In this document: piece after piece, positions 24,076 to 32,681 of the stretch
Position numbering within the stretch: the first letter of the stretch is position 1
Layout: each line of letters opens with the position of its first letter
DNA from: Bacteroides mediterraneensis
Lineage (GTDB): Bacteria; Bacteroidota; Bacteroidia; Bacteroidales; Bacteroidaceae
DNA: 64,000 nt
Direction: 5' to 3'
Assembly: GCF_025993685.1 (NCBI RefSeq)
Contig: NZ_DAJPEN010000001.1
Location: 2,914,001-2,978,000, forward strand
Notes under the pieces: generated by a model
Told to the model about the DNA's origin: nothing
Databases searched by the model: none
The model's input: the letters and a program-made list of their open reading frames with translations, nothing else
Translations under genes and position numbers: made by a program

Positions 24076-26922
24076 ATGAAAAGAACGTACATTTCACTCC
24101 TTTTTTGCCTGCTCGGACTCATCCTGCAAGCCGGTTCCGGCGTACGGCTCACCCCCATCCCCTCTCTTCCGCAACTGCCGGTCAGCGCCATACACCGCAT
24201 TTTCCAGGACAGCGAGGGAATGATGTGGTATGGCACAGTCAACGGGCTGTGCCGCGACGACGGCTATCAGGTAGACGTCATCCGCTCCGACATCCATACG
24301 CCGGGGCTGCTGCGCAACAACCTGGTCCAGTCCATTTCGGAAGATACGAAAGGCCGGATTTGGTTCGGGACGGATGCCGGCGCCTATATCTTGGACAAAA
24401 CCGACAGGCAGGTCGTCCCTCTGGACCCGGAAAGGCTGCAGGGAAGTGTGGTCTACAGCATCCGGAAAACCTCGGACGGATGCATGTGGCTGGCCAGCGA
24501 CAACAAGCTGATGCGGTATGACGCATCGGGCAGACACCAGAAAACATACCAGCTGTACGACCATGAAGGAAGGCCTTCGTGGATGGCCGGATTCTGCGAA
24601 AGCCGGCAGAAAGAAATCCTCATCACCCTGGGACGGGAAGGCATCTACCGCTACGACCGGAAACGGGATACCTTTGTATGTTATGCCGCCCCTCCTGCCG
24701 GACGGAACCTGGCCTATCTCCTACAGGACCGCACGCACAACTATTTCTGGGTGGGGACCAATGGCAACGGCGTGCTGCTGTTCAACCCCTCGGCACCCAA
24801 GGATTCCCTCTACACCTTTTCTCCCATTCCCGTCAATCCCATGGGAGAAAAGGAGGGCGATATCCTTTATCTGACACAAACATATCACGACGGCACGCTT
24901 TGGATGACCACCCGCCGCTCCTTGATAGCCATGCGCTACGATGAAAAAAAACGCCAACTGGTGCAGACCGGTTTCCGGCTGCCGGCTCCATACGGCACCA
25001 TGTTGAACGAAATCTACCAAGACCGCCACGGGGCACTGTGGGTGGCTTCTTTCGACGGAAAGAGTTTCATCGTGCATTTCACGGAAGACGCTCCGGAGGA
25101 ATTTCCGCTTCCGGCCCTGTCACAGCGCGTCAAGTCCCAGCCGGCCATCATGGCCTTGAGCGATGCCGGCGAAGGCAAGCTGTGGATATCACAGGAACGC
25201 ACCGGACTGGGACTGTATGACCTGCGGCACGACCGCGTGTCACTTTATCCTGATTTTCCGTCACTGGCCGGTCTTTCGCTGGGAACCATCAAACAGCTGT
25301 CGGAGGCCGGCAGAGAAGGAAACGTATGGGTGATACCCGAAGGAAACAACCTTATCTACGAATTCAGACGGGAAGGCATGCAGATTGTCCACGTGCGCAG
25401 CCTGTCACTGCCTTCTCCCCAACCCGACGAATATTTCACGCAGACCTACGAAGACGAGCGCGGCAGGCTATGGGCCGGCACCAACCACGGACTCTATGTC
25501 TTCAACCTGCTCCAGGCACAATGGTACACCTCCTGCGACACCCTGGGACAGGTCAGTGCCATCCGGGAAGACAAGCGCGGCAACCTGTGGATAGGTACCA
25601 CCGACAAAGGCCTTTACCGGCGGACAAAGACCGGCAACTGCCAAAGAATCGTGCCCTCCCTCTCCGTCACCTGCCTGAGCCTGCAAGAAGACAGCTGCGT
25701 CTGGATGGGCACCCAGGAAGGAGGGGTATATGCCCTGCACGTGCAGACCGGAAAGCTGACCGACCATACTCAGCTCTGCGGACTGACCGGCAACATCGTA
25801 AACCAGCTGGAATACGACGTGTACGGCCACCTGTGGATTGACACGAACCAAAAACTGATAGAATACAATCCGAAAAACCGCTCGTTCTCCACCTATCTCA
25901 CCACCGACAATTCCCTGCTGCTCCACCGTTTCATCCCTACAGCCCTCTGTAAGGGGCGCGACGGACGGATTTATCTCGGAGGCATTCCGGGCATCTGTGC
26001 CGTGACGCCTTCTGCCCGGCTCGACCAGCCCAGCCAGAACATACCGACCTTCATCACTGGGATTTATGTGATGGAAAAACTCAAAAAGCAGACCAACAAC
26101 CTGACCCTCCAGCCGGACGAATACAACCTGGAGATTCATTTTTCTTCACTCGATTACCTGAACGCGGGCAAGATACGCTATGCCTACCGCCTGACCGGAC
26201 TCGACAAGGAATGGAACTACACCGCCGAGGGACAGCCCGTGGCCAGCTACAAGCATCTTCCCAAAGGCAACTACGTGTTCGAAGTGAAGGCCACCGACGG
26301 CTACGGAGTCTGGAGCGACAAAATCACCCGGATGCATATCACCCGTCTTCCCGCCTTCTACCAAACCGGATGGGCCATCGCCCTCTACCTGCTTCTCACG
26401 CTGGGCGGAGTCTATGCCGGCATTCATTTTTACCTCCGCCGGATGAAACGGAAAAGCGAGGAACTGTATGCCGACAGCACGGAACTGATGAAAATGCGTT
26501 CCTACCTGGACGGGGAGCAGCCCTCCCATCCGGAAGTACGGGTTTCCGATCTGGAATTTGCCCGGCTGGACGAGATGCTGCTGGAAAATATTCTGAAAGC
26601 GGTGGAAGACAACCTGAGCGAACCCGACTTCGACGTGCAGCACCTGGCCGAAAAAGTCAACATGTCGCGCTCCACCCTGACCCGCAAACTGAAGGCCATC
26701 ACGGGACTGACTCCGCTGGAATACATCCGCCGCGTCAAGATGCAGCATGCCTGCCGGATGCTGAAAAACAACCATACCACCGTGAACGAAGTGGCCCTGG
26801 CTCTCGGCTACTACAACCGGAAATATTTCACCGCCTGCTTCAAGGAAGAGTACGGCCTCACGCCCAGTGAATACCAGAAAAAGCAGGAACAAGAGGGCAC
26901 ATCTGAATCAAAAGAGGGGTAA
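24076..26922 (+). CDS. Membrane-anchored sensor regulator: periplasmic propeller, Y_Y_Y domain, one TM, AraC-type DNA-binding domain
   Basis: 948 residues with a signal peptide (MKRTYISLLFCLLGLILQAGSG). About ten propeller repeats carry the W-x-G-T signature (MMWYGTVNGLCR, RIWFGTDAGAYI, LWAGTNHGLYVF, NLWIGTTDKGLYR). A Y_Y_Y domain follows (IHFSSLDYLNAGKIRYAYRL, KGNYVFEVKATDGYGVWS). One membrane helix follows at about 770-795, then a linker of about 45 residues and an AraC HTH domain (VQHLAEKVNMSRSTLTRKLKAITGLTPLEYIRR). This is the layout of Bacteroides hybrid two-component regulators with the histidine kinase and receiver domains missing; those run to about 1,300-1,400 residues. There is no sign of a frameshift. 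It probably controls the adjacent GH31/SusC/SusD genes. Confidence 0.9.
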   Translation: MKRTYISLLFCLLGLILQAGSGVRLTPIPSLPQLPVSAIHRIFQDSEGMMWYGTVNGLCRDDGYQVDVIRSDIHTPGLLRNNLVQSISEDTKGRIWFGTDAGAYILDKTDRQVVPLDPERLQGSVVYSIRKTSDGCMWLASDNKLMRYDASGRHQKTYQLYDHEGRPSWMAGFCESRQKEILITLGREGIYRYDRKRDTFVCYAAPPAGRNLAYLLQDRTHNYFWVGTNGNGVLLFNPSAPKDSLYTFSPIPVNPMGEKEGDILYLTQTYHDGTLWMTTRRSLIAMRYDEKKRQLVQTGFRLPAPYGTMLNEIYQDRHGALWVASFDGKSFIVHFTEDAPEEFPLPALSQRVKSQPAIMALSDAGEGKLWISQERTGLGLYDLRHDRVSLYPDFPSLAGLSLGTIKQLSEAGREGNVWVIPEGNNLIYEFRREGMQIVHVRSLSLPSPQPDEYFTQTYEDERGRLWAGTNHGLYVFNLLQAQWYTSCDTLGQVSAIREDKRGNLWIGTTDKGLYRRTKTGNCQRIVPSLSVTCLSLQEDSCVWMGTQEGGVYALHVQTGKLTDHTQLCGLTGNIVNQLEYDVYGHLWIDTNQKLIEYNPKNRSFSTYLTTDNSLLLHRFIPTALCKGRDGRIYLGGIPGICAVTPSARLDQPSQNIPTFITGIYVMEKLKKQTNNLTLQPDEYNLEIHFSSLDYLNAGKIRYAYRLTGLDKEWNYTAEGQPVASYKHLPKGNYVFEVKATDGYGVWSDKITRMHITRLPAFYQTGWAIALYLLLTLGGVYAGIHFYLRRMKRKSEELYADSTELMKMRSYLDGEQPSHPEVRVSDLEFARLDEMLLENILKAVEDNLSEPDFDVQHLAEKVNMSRSTLTRKLKAITGLTPLEYIRRVKMQHACRMLKNNHTTVNEVALALGYYNRKYFTACFKEEYGLTPSEYQKKQEQEGTSESKEG

Positions 26923-26960
26923 AAATGCGTCAAAACGCCCTTTGAAGCATTTCATGCCGC

Positions 26961-27003
26961 TCTTTGGCACATTCTTTTCTCCGCCTCGCCAAAGAATCTT
27001 TTT
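26961..27003 (+). other. Inverted repeat upstream of the GH31 gene (terminator or operator)
   Basis: TCTTTGGC (26961-26968) and GCCAAAGA (26988-26995) form a perfect 8-bp inverted repeat with a 19-nt loop, followed by a T-run (26998-27003). It could terminate the regulator transcript or act as an operator just upstream of the -7 box at 27003. Confidence 0.45.
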
Positions 27004-27010
27004 ACATTTG
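27003..27010 (+). promoter_or_regulatory. -7 box for the GH31 - SusC - SusD operon
   Basis: TACATTTG, an exact -7 consensus, 46 bp before the GH31 start. No TTG lies at the -33 position, as is common for activator-dependent utilisation loci. Confidence 0.45.
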
Positions 27011-27056
27011 GCAGCGTCAACCTTAGTGGTCAAACTTCGAAAAACGAACGAACAAA

Positions 27057-29531
27057 ATGAGAAAAGAAATTCTATTCCTAGCCGCACTGGCTTCTTGCAT
27101 TTCCTCCTTCGCGCAGCATTTTGAAAAGACTGCCCAAGGGGGAAAATTCCAGACCGCACAACCTGTTTTGAACGGGGAAGTGATTTTTTACTCCCCTTCC
27201 ATCGTGCGCATCGTGAAATATCCTTCGGCTGAAATGCCCGAGAAAAAAAGTTATCCCGTCATCAAGACTCCGGAAAAAGTGGAGATTGCCTACACTCAGA
27301 ACGGGAACACGGTGTGCATGACCGCCGGAAAGATGAAAGTCACACTGGATGTGGCCACCGGAAAAGTGACCTACACCGATGAAAAAGGAAAAACCTTGTT
27401 GAAGGAAAAAGTAGAAGGCACCAACTTCATCCCCCGGAAAGATGTAGACCGCGATGCGTATACCGTGAGCCAGGCGTTCAGCCTTGCCCCCGATGAAGCC
27501 ATCTACGGACTGGGACAACGGCAGAGCGGAGCCATGAACCACCGCAACCAGCAGATTCACCTGTCCAACGGCAACACCAACATCTGCATCCCCTATTTCA
27601 CTTCCGAAAAAGGCTACGGTGTGTACTGGGACAATCCGGGCATCTCCGACTTCAGCGACACGCCCTACGAGACCTCGTTCTCTTCACAGGTGGGCCTTTG
27701 CTCCGACTATTACTTCCTCTATGAAGACGGCACGCAGGACGGCGTGATTGCCTGCATCCGCGACCTGACGGGAAAAGCCACCATGTTCCCGCTCTGGACC
27801 ATGGGCTACTGGCAGTGCCGCGAGCGCTACAAGAGCCCCGACGAACTCTGCGGCGTGCTCGACAAGTACCGCAAACTCGAGATTCCCCTCGACGGTATCG
27901 TACAGGACTGGCAGTACTGGGGATGCGACTCCAACTGGAACGCCATGAAGTTCATGAACCCGCGCTACATCAACAAGATGGACGATGCGGAAGCCCTGCG
28001 CTACCTGCCGAACGGCGAAGACAAGAACGCCCGCTATCCGAAACCCCGCTTCAAAAGCCCGGAAGAGATGGTGGAATACGTACACAAGAACAATGCCCAC
28101 CTCATGATTTCCGTATGGGCCAGCTTCGGCCCCTGGACCGACCAGTTCAAGGAACTCGACAAGATGGGTGCCCTGCTGAAATTCGAAACCTGGCCGCCCA
28201 AGTCGGGAGCCCATCCCTACGACCCGTTCAACAAGGACGCACGCGACCTCTACTGGCGTTACCTCAGCCACTTGCACCAGATGGGCATCGATGCCTGGTG
28301 GACCGACTCTACGGAACCCGACCACCTGAACCCTAAGGAAAGTGATTTCGACCTGCTGACAGCCGACGGTTCTTTCCGTTCCGTACACAATGCCTTCCCG
28401 CTGACCCACAACCGGGGTATCTATGAACACCAGCGTGCTGTATCGGATGCCAAACGAGTGTTCCAGATGACCCGCTCGGGCTACCTGGGCCAGCAGCACT
28501 ACGGTGCCCTGAGCTGGAGCGGCGACGTAGTATCGAGCTGGGACGTACTCCGCCAGCAGATTCCCGCCGGACTGAACTTCACGCTTTGCGGCATCCCGTT
28601 CTGGAATACAGACTTAGGAGGCTTCTTCGGCTGGGAATACAACAACGACTGCACGAACGTGGCCTATCAGGAACTGCATGTACGCTGGTTCCAGTGGGGT
28701 TGCTTCATGCCGCTGATGCGCAACCACTGTTCTTCGCCGATGCTGAACGAAATCGACCTCTTCGGCAAGGAAGGCGACTGGGCCTACGACGCACAGAAAC
28801 GCATCATCGAACTCCGTTACCGCCTTTTACCTTATATATATAGTCTGAACGGAGCCGTGGTACAGGAAGACGGCTGCATGATGCGCCCGCTGGTGATGGA
28901 TTTCGCCACCGACCGCAAGGCCATCCTGCTGGACAACGAATACCTCTTCGGCAAGCAGATTCTGGTACGTCCGGTCACCGAGCCGCTGTACACCAAGAAG
29001 GTGGAAGGCAACAAGGGCGTGACCACCGTGCCCGACGTGGCCAAGGCTTCCGCTCCGGTGAAAGTGTACTTGCCGAAAGGCACGAAATGGATTGATTTCT
29101 GGACCAACGAGACCGTGGAAGGCGGACAGGAACTCCAACGCGCATGTCCGGTAGACATCCTGCCGCTCTACATCAAGGCCGGAAGCATCCTGCCGCTGGG
29201 CCCGAAGGTACAGTATTCTACCGAAAAGAAATGGGACAACCTGGACATCTGCGTTTATCCGGGTGCCGACGGCGAGTTCACCCTCTACGAAGACGAATTC
29301 GACAACTACAACTACGAAAAGGGAATGTTCTCCACCATCCGCTTCCACTGGAACGATGCCACCCGTACGCTGACCATCGACGACCGCAGCGGAGAATTCC
29401 CGCACATGCTGAAAAAGCGCAATTTCCACATCACCCTGATGCAGCCGGGCAAACAATCTGCCGAAACCGTCACGGTGAAACCCGACAAGAAAGTGTCTTA
29501 TTCGGGTAAGAAAATGACAATCAGGCTGTAA
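27057..29531 (+). CDS. Glycoside hydrolase family 31 (alpha-glucosidase/alpha-xylosidase type)
   Basis: Retaining exo-acting alpha-glycosidase, 824 residues, with a signal peptide ending SSFAQ, so periplasmic or outer-membrane associated. The N-terminal beta-sandwich covers about 25-240 (YGLGQRQSGAMNHRN at 150-164). The catalytic barrel covers about 245-600 with nucleophile Asp417 in WWTDSTEP and probable acid/base Asp490 in SWSGD. C-terminal beta domains follow (VKVYLPKGTKWIDFWTNETVEGGQ, GEFTLYEDE). There is no PA14 insert, unlike the xyloglucan-locus xylosidases. Sequence reading alone cannot settle glucoside versus xyloside specificity. It heads the operon with SusC and SusD. Confidence 0.92.
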   Translation: MRKEILFLAALASCISSFAQHFEKTAQGGKFQTAQPVLNGEVIFYSPSIVRIVKYPSAEMPEKKSYPVIKTPEKVEIAYTQNGNTVCMTAGKMKVTLDVATGKVTYTDEKGKTLLKEKVEGTNFIPRKDVDRDAYTVSQAFSLAPDEAIYGLGQRQSGAMNHRNQQIHLSNGNTNICIPYFTSEKGYGVYWDNPGISDFSDTPYETSFSSQVGLCSDYYFLYEDGTQDGVIACIRDLTGKATMFPLWTMGYWQCRERYKSPDELCGVLDKYRKLEIPLDGIVQDWQYWGCDSNWNAMKFMNPRYINKMDDAEALRYLPNGEDKNARYPKPRFKSPEEMVEYVHKNNAHLMISVWASFGPWTDQFKELDKMGALLKFETWPPKSGAHPYDPFNKDARDLYWRYLSHLHQMGIDAWWTDSTEPDHLNPKESDFDLLTADGSFRSVHNAFPLTHNRGIYEHQRAVSDAKRVFQMTRSGYLGQQHYGALSWSGDVVSSWDVLRQQIPAGLNFTLCGIPFWNTDLGGFFGWEYNNDCTNVAYQELHVRWFQWGCFMPLMRNHCSSPMLNEIDLFGKEGDWAYDAQKRIIELRYRLLPYIYSLNGAVVQEDGCMMRPLVMDFATDRKAILLDNEYLFGKQILVRPVTEPLYTKKVEGNKGVTTVPDVAKASAPVKVYLPKGTKWIDFWTNETVEGGQELQRACPVDILPLYIKAGSILPLGPKVQYSTEKKWDNLDICVYPGADGEFTLYEDEFDNYNYEKGMFSTIRFHWNDATRTLTIDDRSGEFPHMLKKRNFHITLMQPGKQSAETVTVKPDKKVSYSGKKMTIRL

Positions 29532-29542
29532 ATAATTTATGA

Positions 29543-29578
29543 CAAGAAGGTGCGCACTCGCCAGAGTCCACCTTCTTG
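29543..29578 (+). other. Hairpin after the GH31 stop codon
   Basis: Perfect 10-bp arms CAAGAAGGTG (29543-29552) and CACCTTCTTG (29569-29578) with a 16-nt loop and no T-run. It is probably an intercistronic stabiliser or processing hairpin before susC. Confidence 0.5.
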
Positions 29579-29618
29579 CCAATTACAGACAACTAATACT
29601 ACATACACAACACATCTC

Positions 29619-29653
29619 ATAGAATTATCCAATTGCACCTTTTATAATTCTAT
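29619..29653 (+). other. AT-rich inverted repeat in the SusC leader
   Basis: Perfect 10-bp arms ATAGAATTAT (29619-29628) and ATAATTCTAT (29644-29653), 27 bp before the SusC start codon. Could be a leader hairpin or a protein site. Confidence 0.4.
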
Positions 29654-29679
29654 TTTATAACCTTTTAAAACCTATATTT

Positions 29680-32664
29680 ATGAAACATGCATGTAAAGGA
29701 AAGCCATGTCATTCATGGCTTCAGACTGTTATTGCCACAGTCCTTTTTCTGTGTTGGGCAACCGTAGGATGGGGACAAGACCTGTCCGTCAAGGGAAATG
29801 TGACCGACACCAAGGGAGAGCCCATCATCGGAGCCAGCGTAGTGGTGAAAGGAAACACCACACTCGGTACGATTACCGACATGGACGGCCAGTTCATGCT
29901 CAAGGTACCTGCCAGCTCCACCCTCGTCATTTCCTATATCGGATATGTGACCCAGGAAATACCCGCCAAATCGACAATCAAAGTCATATTGAAAGAAGAC
30001 AATGAGATGTTGGACGAAGTCGTAGTCATCGGTTACGGAACCCAGCGAAAAGGAGATGTGACCAGTGCCATCGCCAGTGTAAAATCAGATAACTTCGTCA
30101 AAGGAGCAGTGAAAGACGTAGGCCAGCTGATTCAAGGAAAAGTAGCCGGACTGGCCATCACCAACCCCAACGGTGACCCTGCCGGAGAGACTCAGATCCG
30201 CCTTCGCGGAACCAACACCATCGGTGGAGCCAATACAGCCCCTCTGGTATTGATTGACGGAATCCCCGGAACCCTGAGCACAGTGGCTCCTGAAGACGTG
30301 GAAAGCGTGGATGTGCTGAAAGATGGTTCCGCCGCAGCCATCTACGGTACCCGCGGTACAAACGGCGTCATTCTCATCACCACCAAGCAGTCAAAAGGAG
30401 GCGACATCTGCTCTGTGGAATACAGTGGCTACGTCAGTACTGCAATGATGGCCAAACGACTGGAAATGCTCAACGGACGCGAGTTTGCCGCTCTATATCC
30501 AGACTATGACTATGGATACAACACCGACTGGGTAGATGAAATCAGCCGTACTCCTATTACCCACGTACACAACCTTTCACTGATGGGCGGCAATTCCAAG
30601 ACCAGCTACATAGCCAACCTCAACTACGCAGACCGTCAGGGAACCATGAAAAAATCGGACTTCGACAACTTCCAAGGAAGAATTGAGGTAACCCACCGGA
30701 TGTTCGACGACAAGGTGAAACTGAAATTTGGTATCTTCGGAAAGAAAAGCCAGATGGAATCTACCCAAAACGGAGGAAGTTTCCGTGGCAGTGTCTACTC
30801 ACAGGCCACCCGGCGCAACCCGACCGAGCCCGTGCGCAATCCGGACGGCACATGGTATGAAAACGTCAACAAATTTGAATACGAAAACCCGCTGGCTTTA
30901 CTCTATGAATCAGACGGAAACGTAAAGAAAACAGAATTGCGCTACAACGGAAACATCACCTACAATCCCATCAAGGACCTGACCTTGCAAGCCTTGTTCT
31001 CTTACACACGCGAAAACATGAACCGCGGATACAGCGAAACACAAAACCATATCTCCGCCCTGCGTGACCACAAGAACGGCTGGTCGTCTGTCGGCGCATA
31101 CACCGAAATGGAAAAGCTGATGGAACTGACCGCACAATACACCAAGACCATTAACGACCATAAATTCTCCATTCTGGGAGGTTACAGCTACGACGAAACA
31201 GACTATGAAGAAATGTGGTTCGACAACTACGGTTTCCAGGACGACTATTTCGGCGGATGGCACAATATCGGCATCGGTTCTGCCTTGAAAGAAGGAAAAG
31301 CCTCTGCCGGCTCCAGCAAGACATCAACCAACCTGATTGGTTTCTTCGGCCGTGCCACCTATTCATGGAAAGAACGCTACCTGTTCATGGCTGCTCTGCG
31401 CTACGAAGGTGCCAGCCAGCTGTGGGGAACAGACAACGCATGGGGATTGTTCCCGTCTGTATCCTTCGGATGGAGAATCACGGAAGAACCGTTCATGAAA
31501 AACCAGCACATATTCAATGACTTGAAACTGAGAGTTGGTTACGGTGTGACCGGTTCACAGCCCAAGAATCCGTTCCTGGGAGTAGCCATGCTGAAATACG
31601 GCTCCTACGCCTACGTAAACAGCAGTTGGATACAAACCATCGTACCGGCCTCCAACCCGAATCCGGACTTGCGCTGGGAAGAGAAGAAAGAAACCAACGT
31701 CGGTATCGACTGGGTATCCTGGGAAGGACGCCTCTCCGGTAGCATCGATTACTACAACCGACTGGTAGACGGACTGATTTATGACTATGCCGTACCGACT
31801 CCTCCCAACTTGTATAACACGACTACGGCCAACGGCGGTAAGATGAGAAACAAAGGTGTGGAAATCCTGGTCAACGTGATTCCGGTACAAAACAAAGACT
31901 TTGAATGGAGCACCACCGGTACCTTCTCTTTCAACTCCAACAAACTGGAGAGCCTGTCGGGAAGTATCTTCAAATCAGAATATGACTACTTCAATACCGG
32001 AACCGTGGAATATTCCGGCCAAGTAGCAGACTCACACCGCGTACAGGTGGGAGAAAGCATCGGTAACTTCTACGGATTCAAAGTAGTAGACGTGGACGAA
32101 GAAGGACGCTGGATTTACGAAGACCGCAACGGCGACCTGATCAATTACAAAGATTTCACGCATGCACCGGAAGACAAGCACATCATCGGTAACGGACTTC
32201 CCAAATACTATGCAGGATGGAACAACAACTTCCGCTACAAGAATTTTGATTTGTCTATCACCATGCGCGGTGCCTTCGGCTTCCAGATTATCAACGGCGC
32301 CCGCATGAACTACGAGAACGTGAAGAACGCCCGAATGGAAAACCGTCTGAAATCTGTCAACGACCTGGTATTCGGCAAGCATACCCTCAGCCCCGAAGTG
32401 GAACCGGAATTCAACAGCTACTATGTGGAAGACGGTGACTACTGGAAGATTGACAACATCACGCTGGGTTACAACTTCGGCCAGCTCGGCAAGTACATCA
32501 AGTCATTGCGCATCTACGGTTCCGTACTGAATGCCCTGACCCTCACAGGATACAAAGGCATCGACCCGGAAGTTTCTACCGACGGACTGACTCCTGGATA
32601 CGACACTCGCGACCGCTACCCGAGCATACGCTCATTCACGTTAGGTGTAAACGTAAAATTCTAA
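29680..32664 (+). CDS. SusC/RagA-family TonB-dependent outer-membrane glycan transporter
   Basis: 994 residues with a long basic N-terminus and a signal segment ending TVGWG-QDL. Residues about 34-110 are a carboxypeptidase-regulatory-like domain (VKGNVTDTKGEPIIGASVVVKGNTTLGTITDMDGQF). The family signature MLDEVVVIGYGTQRKGDVTSAIASV marks the TonB-box/plug junction, followed by the plug (LRGTNTIGGANTAPLVLIDGIPG, GSAAAIYGTRGTNGVILITTKQ) and a C-terminal barrel ending FTLGVNVKF. It imports oligosaccharides together with the SusD-like lid encoded 17 bp downstream. Size and features are typical. Confidence 0.97.
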   Translation: MKHACKGKPCHSWLQTVIATVLFLCWATVGWGQDLSVKGNVTDTKGEPIIGASVVVKGNTTLGTITDMDGQFMLKVPASSTLVISYIGYVTQEIPAKSTIKVILKEDNEMLDEVVVIGYGTQRKGDVTSAIASVKSDNFVKGAVKDVGQLIQGKVAGLAITNPNGDPAGETQIRLRGTNTIGGANTAPLVLIDGIPGTLSTVAPEDVESVDVLKDGSAAAIYGTRGTNGVILITTKQSKGGDICSVEYSGYVSTAMMAKRLEMLNGREFAALYPDYDYGYNTDWVDEISRTPITHVHNLSLMGGNSKTSYIANLNYADRQGTMKKSDFDNFQGRIEVTHRMFDDKVKLKFGIFGKKSQMESTQNGGSFRGSVYSQATRRNPTEPVRNPDGTWYENVNKFEYENPLALLYESDGNVKKTELRYNGNITYNPIKDLTLQALFSYTRENMNRGYSETQNHISALRDHKNGWSSVGAYTEMEKLMELTAQYTKTINDHKFSILGGYSYDETDYEEMWFDNYGFQDDYFGGWHNIGIGSALKEGKASAGSSKTSTNLIGFFGRATYSWKERYLFMAALRYEGASQLWGTDNAWGLFPSVSFGWRITEEPFMKNQHIFNDLKLRVGYGVTGSQPKNPFLGVAMLKYGSYAYVNSSWIQTIVPASNPNPDLRWEEKKETNVGIDWVSWEGRLSGSIDYYNRLVDGLIYDYAVPTPPNLYNTTTANGGKMRNKGVEILVNVIPVQNKDFEWSTTGTFSFNSNKLESLSGSIFKSEYDYFNTGTVEYSGQVADSHRVQVGESIGNFYGFKVVDVDEEGRWIYEDRNGDLINYKDFTHAPEDKHIIGNGLPKYYAGWNNNFRYKNFDLSITMRGAFGFQIINGARMNYENVKNARMENRLKSVNDLVFGKHTLSPEVEPEFNSYYVEDGDYWKIDNITLGYNFGQLGKYIKSLRIYGSVLNALTLTGYKGIDPEVSTDGLTPGYDTRDRYPSIRSFTLGVNVKF

Positions 32665-32681
32665 TTTAAAAGCAAAGAACC

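Noticed and set aside
26932..26939. A sixth copy of the 22-bp-period palindrome, upstream of GH31
   Set aside because: Only a half-site AAAACGCC is present, without the second arm; chance occurrence is likely.
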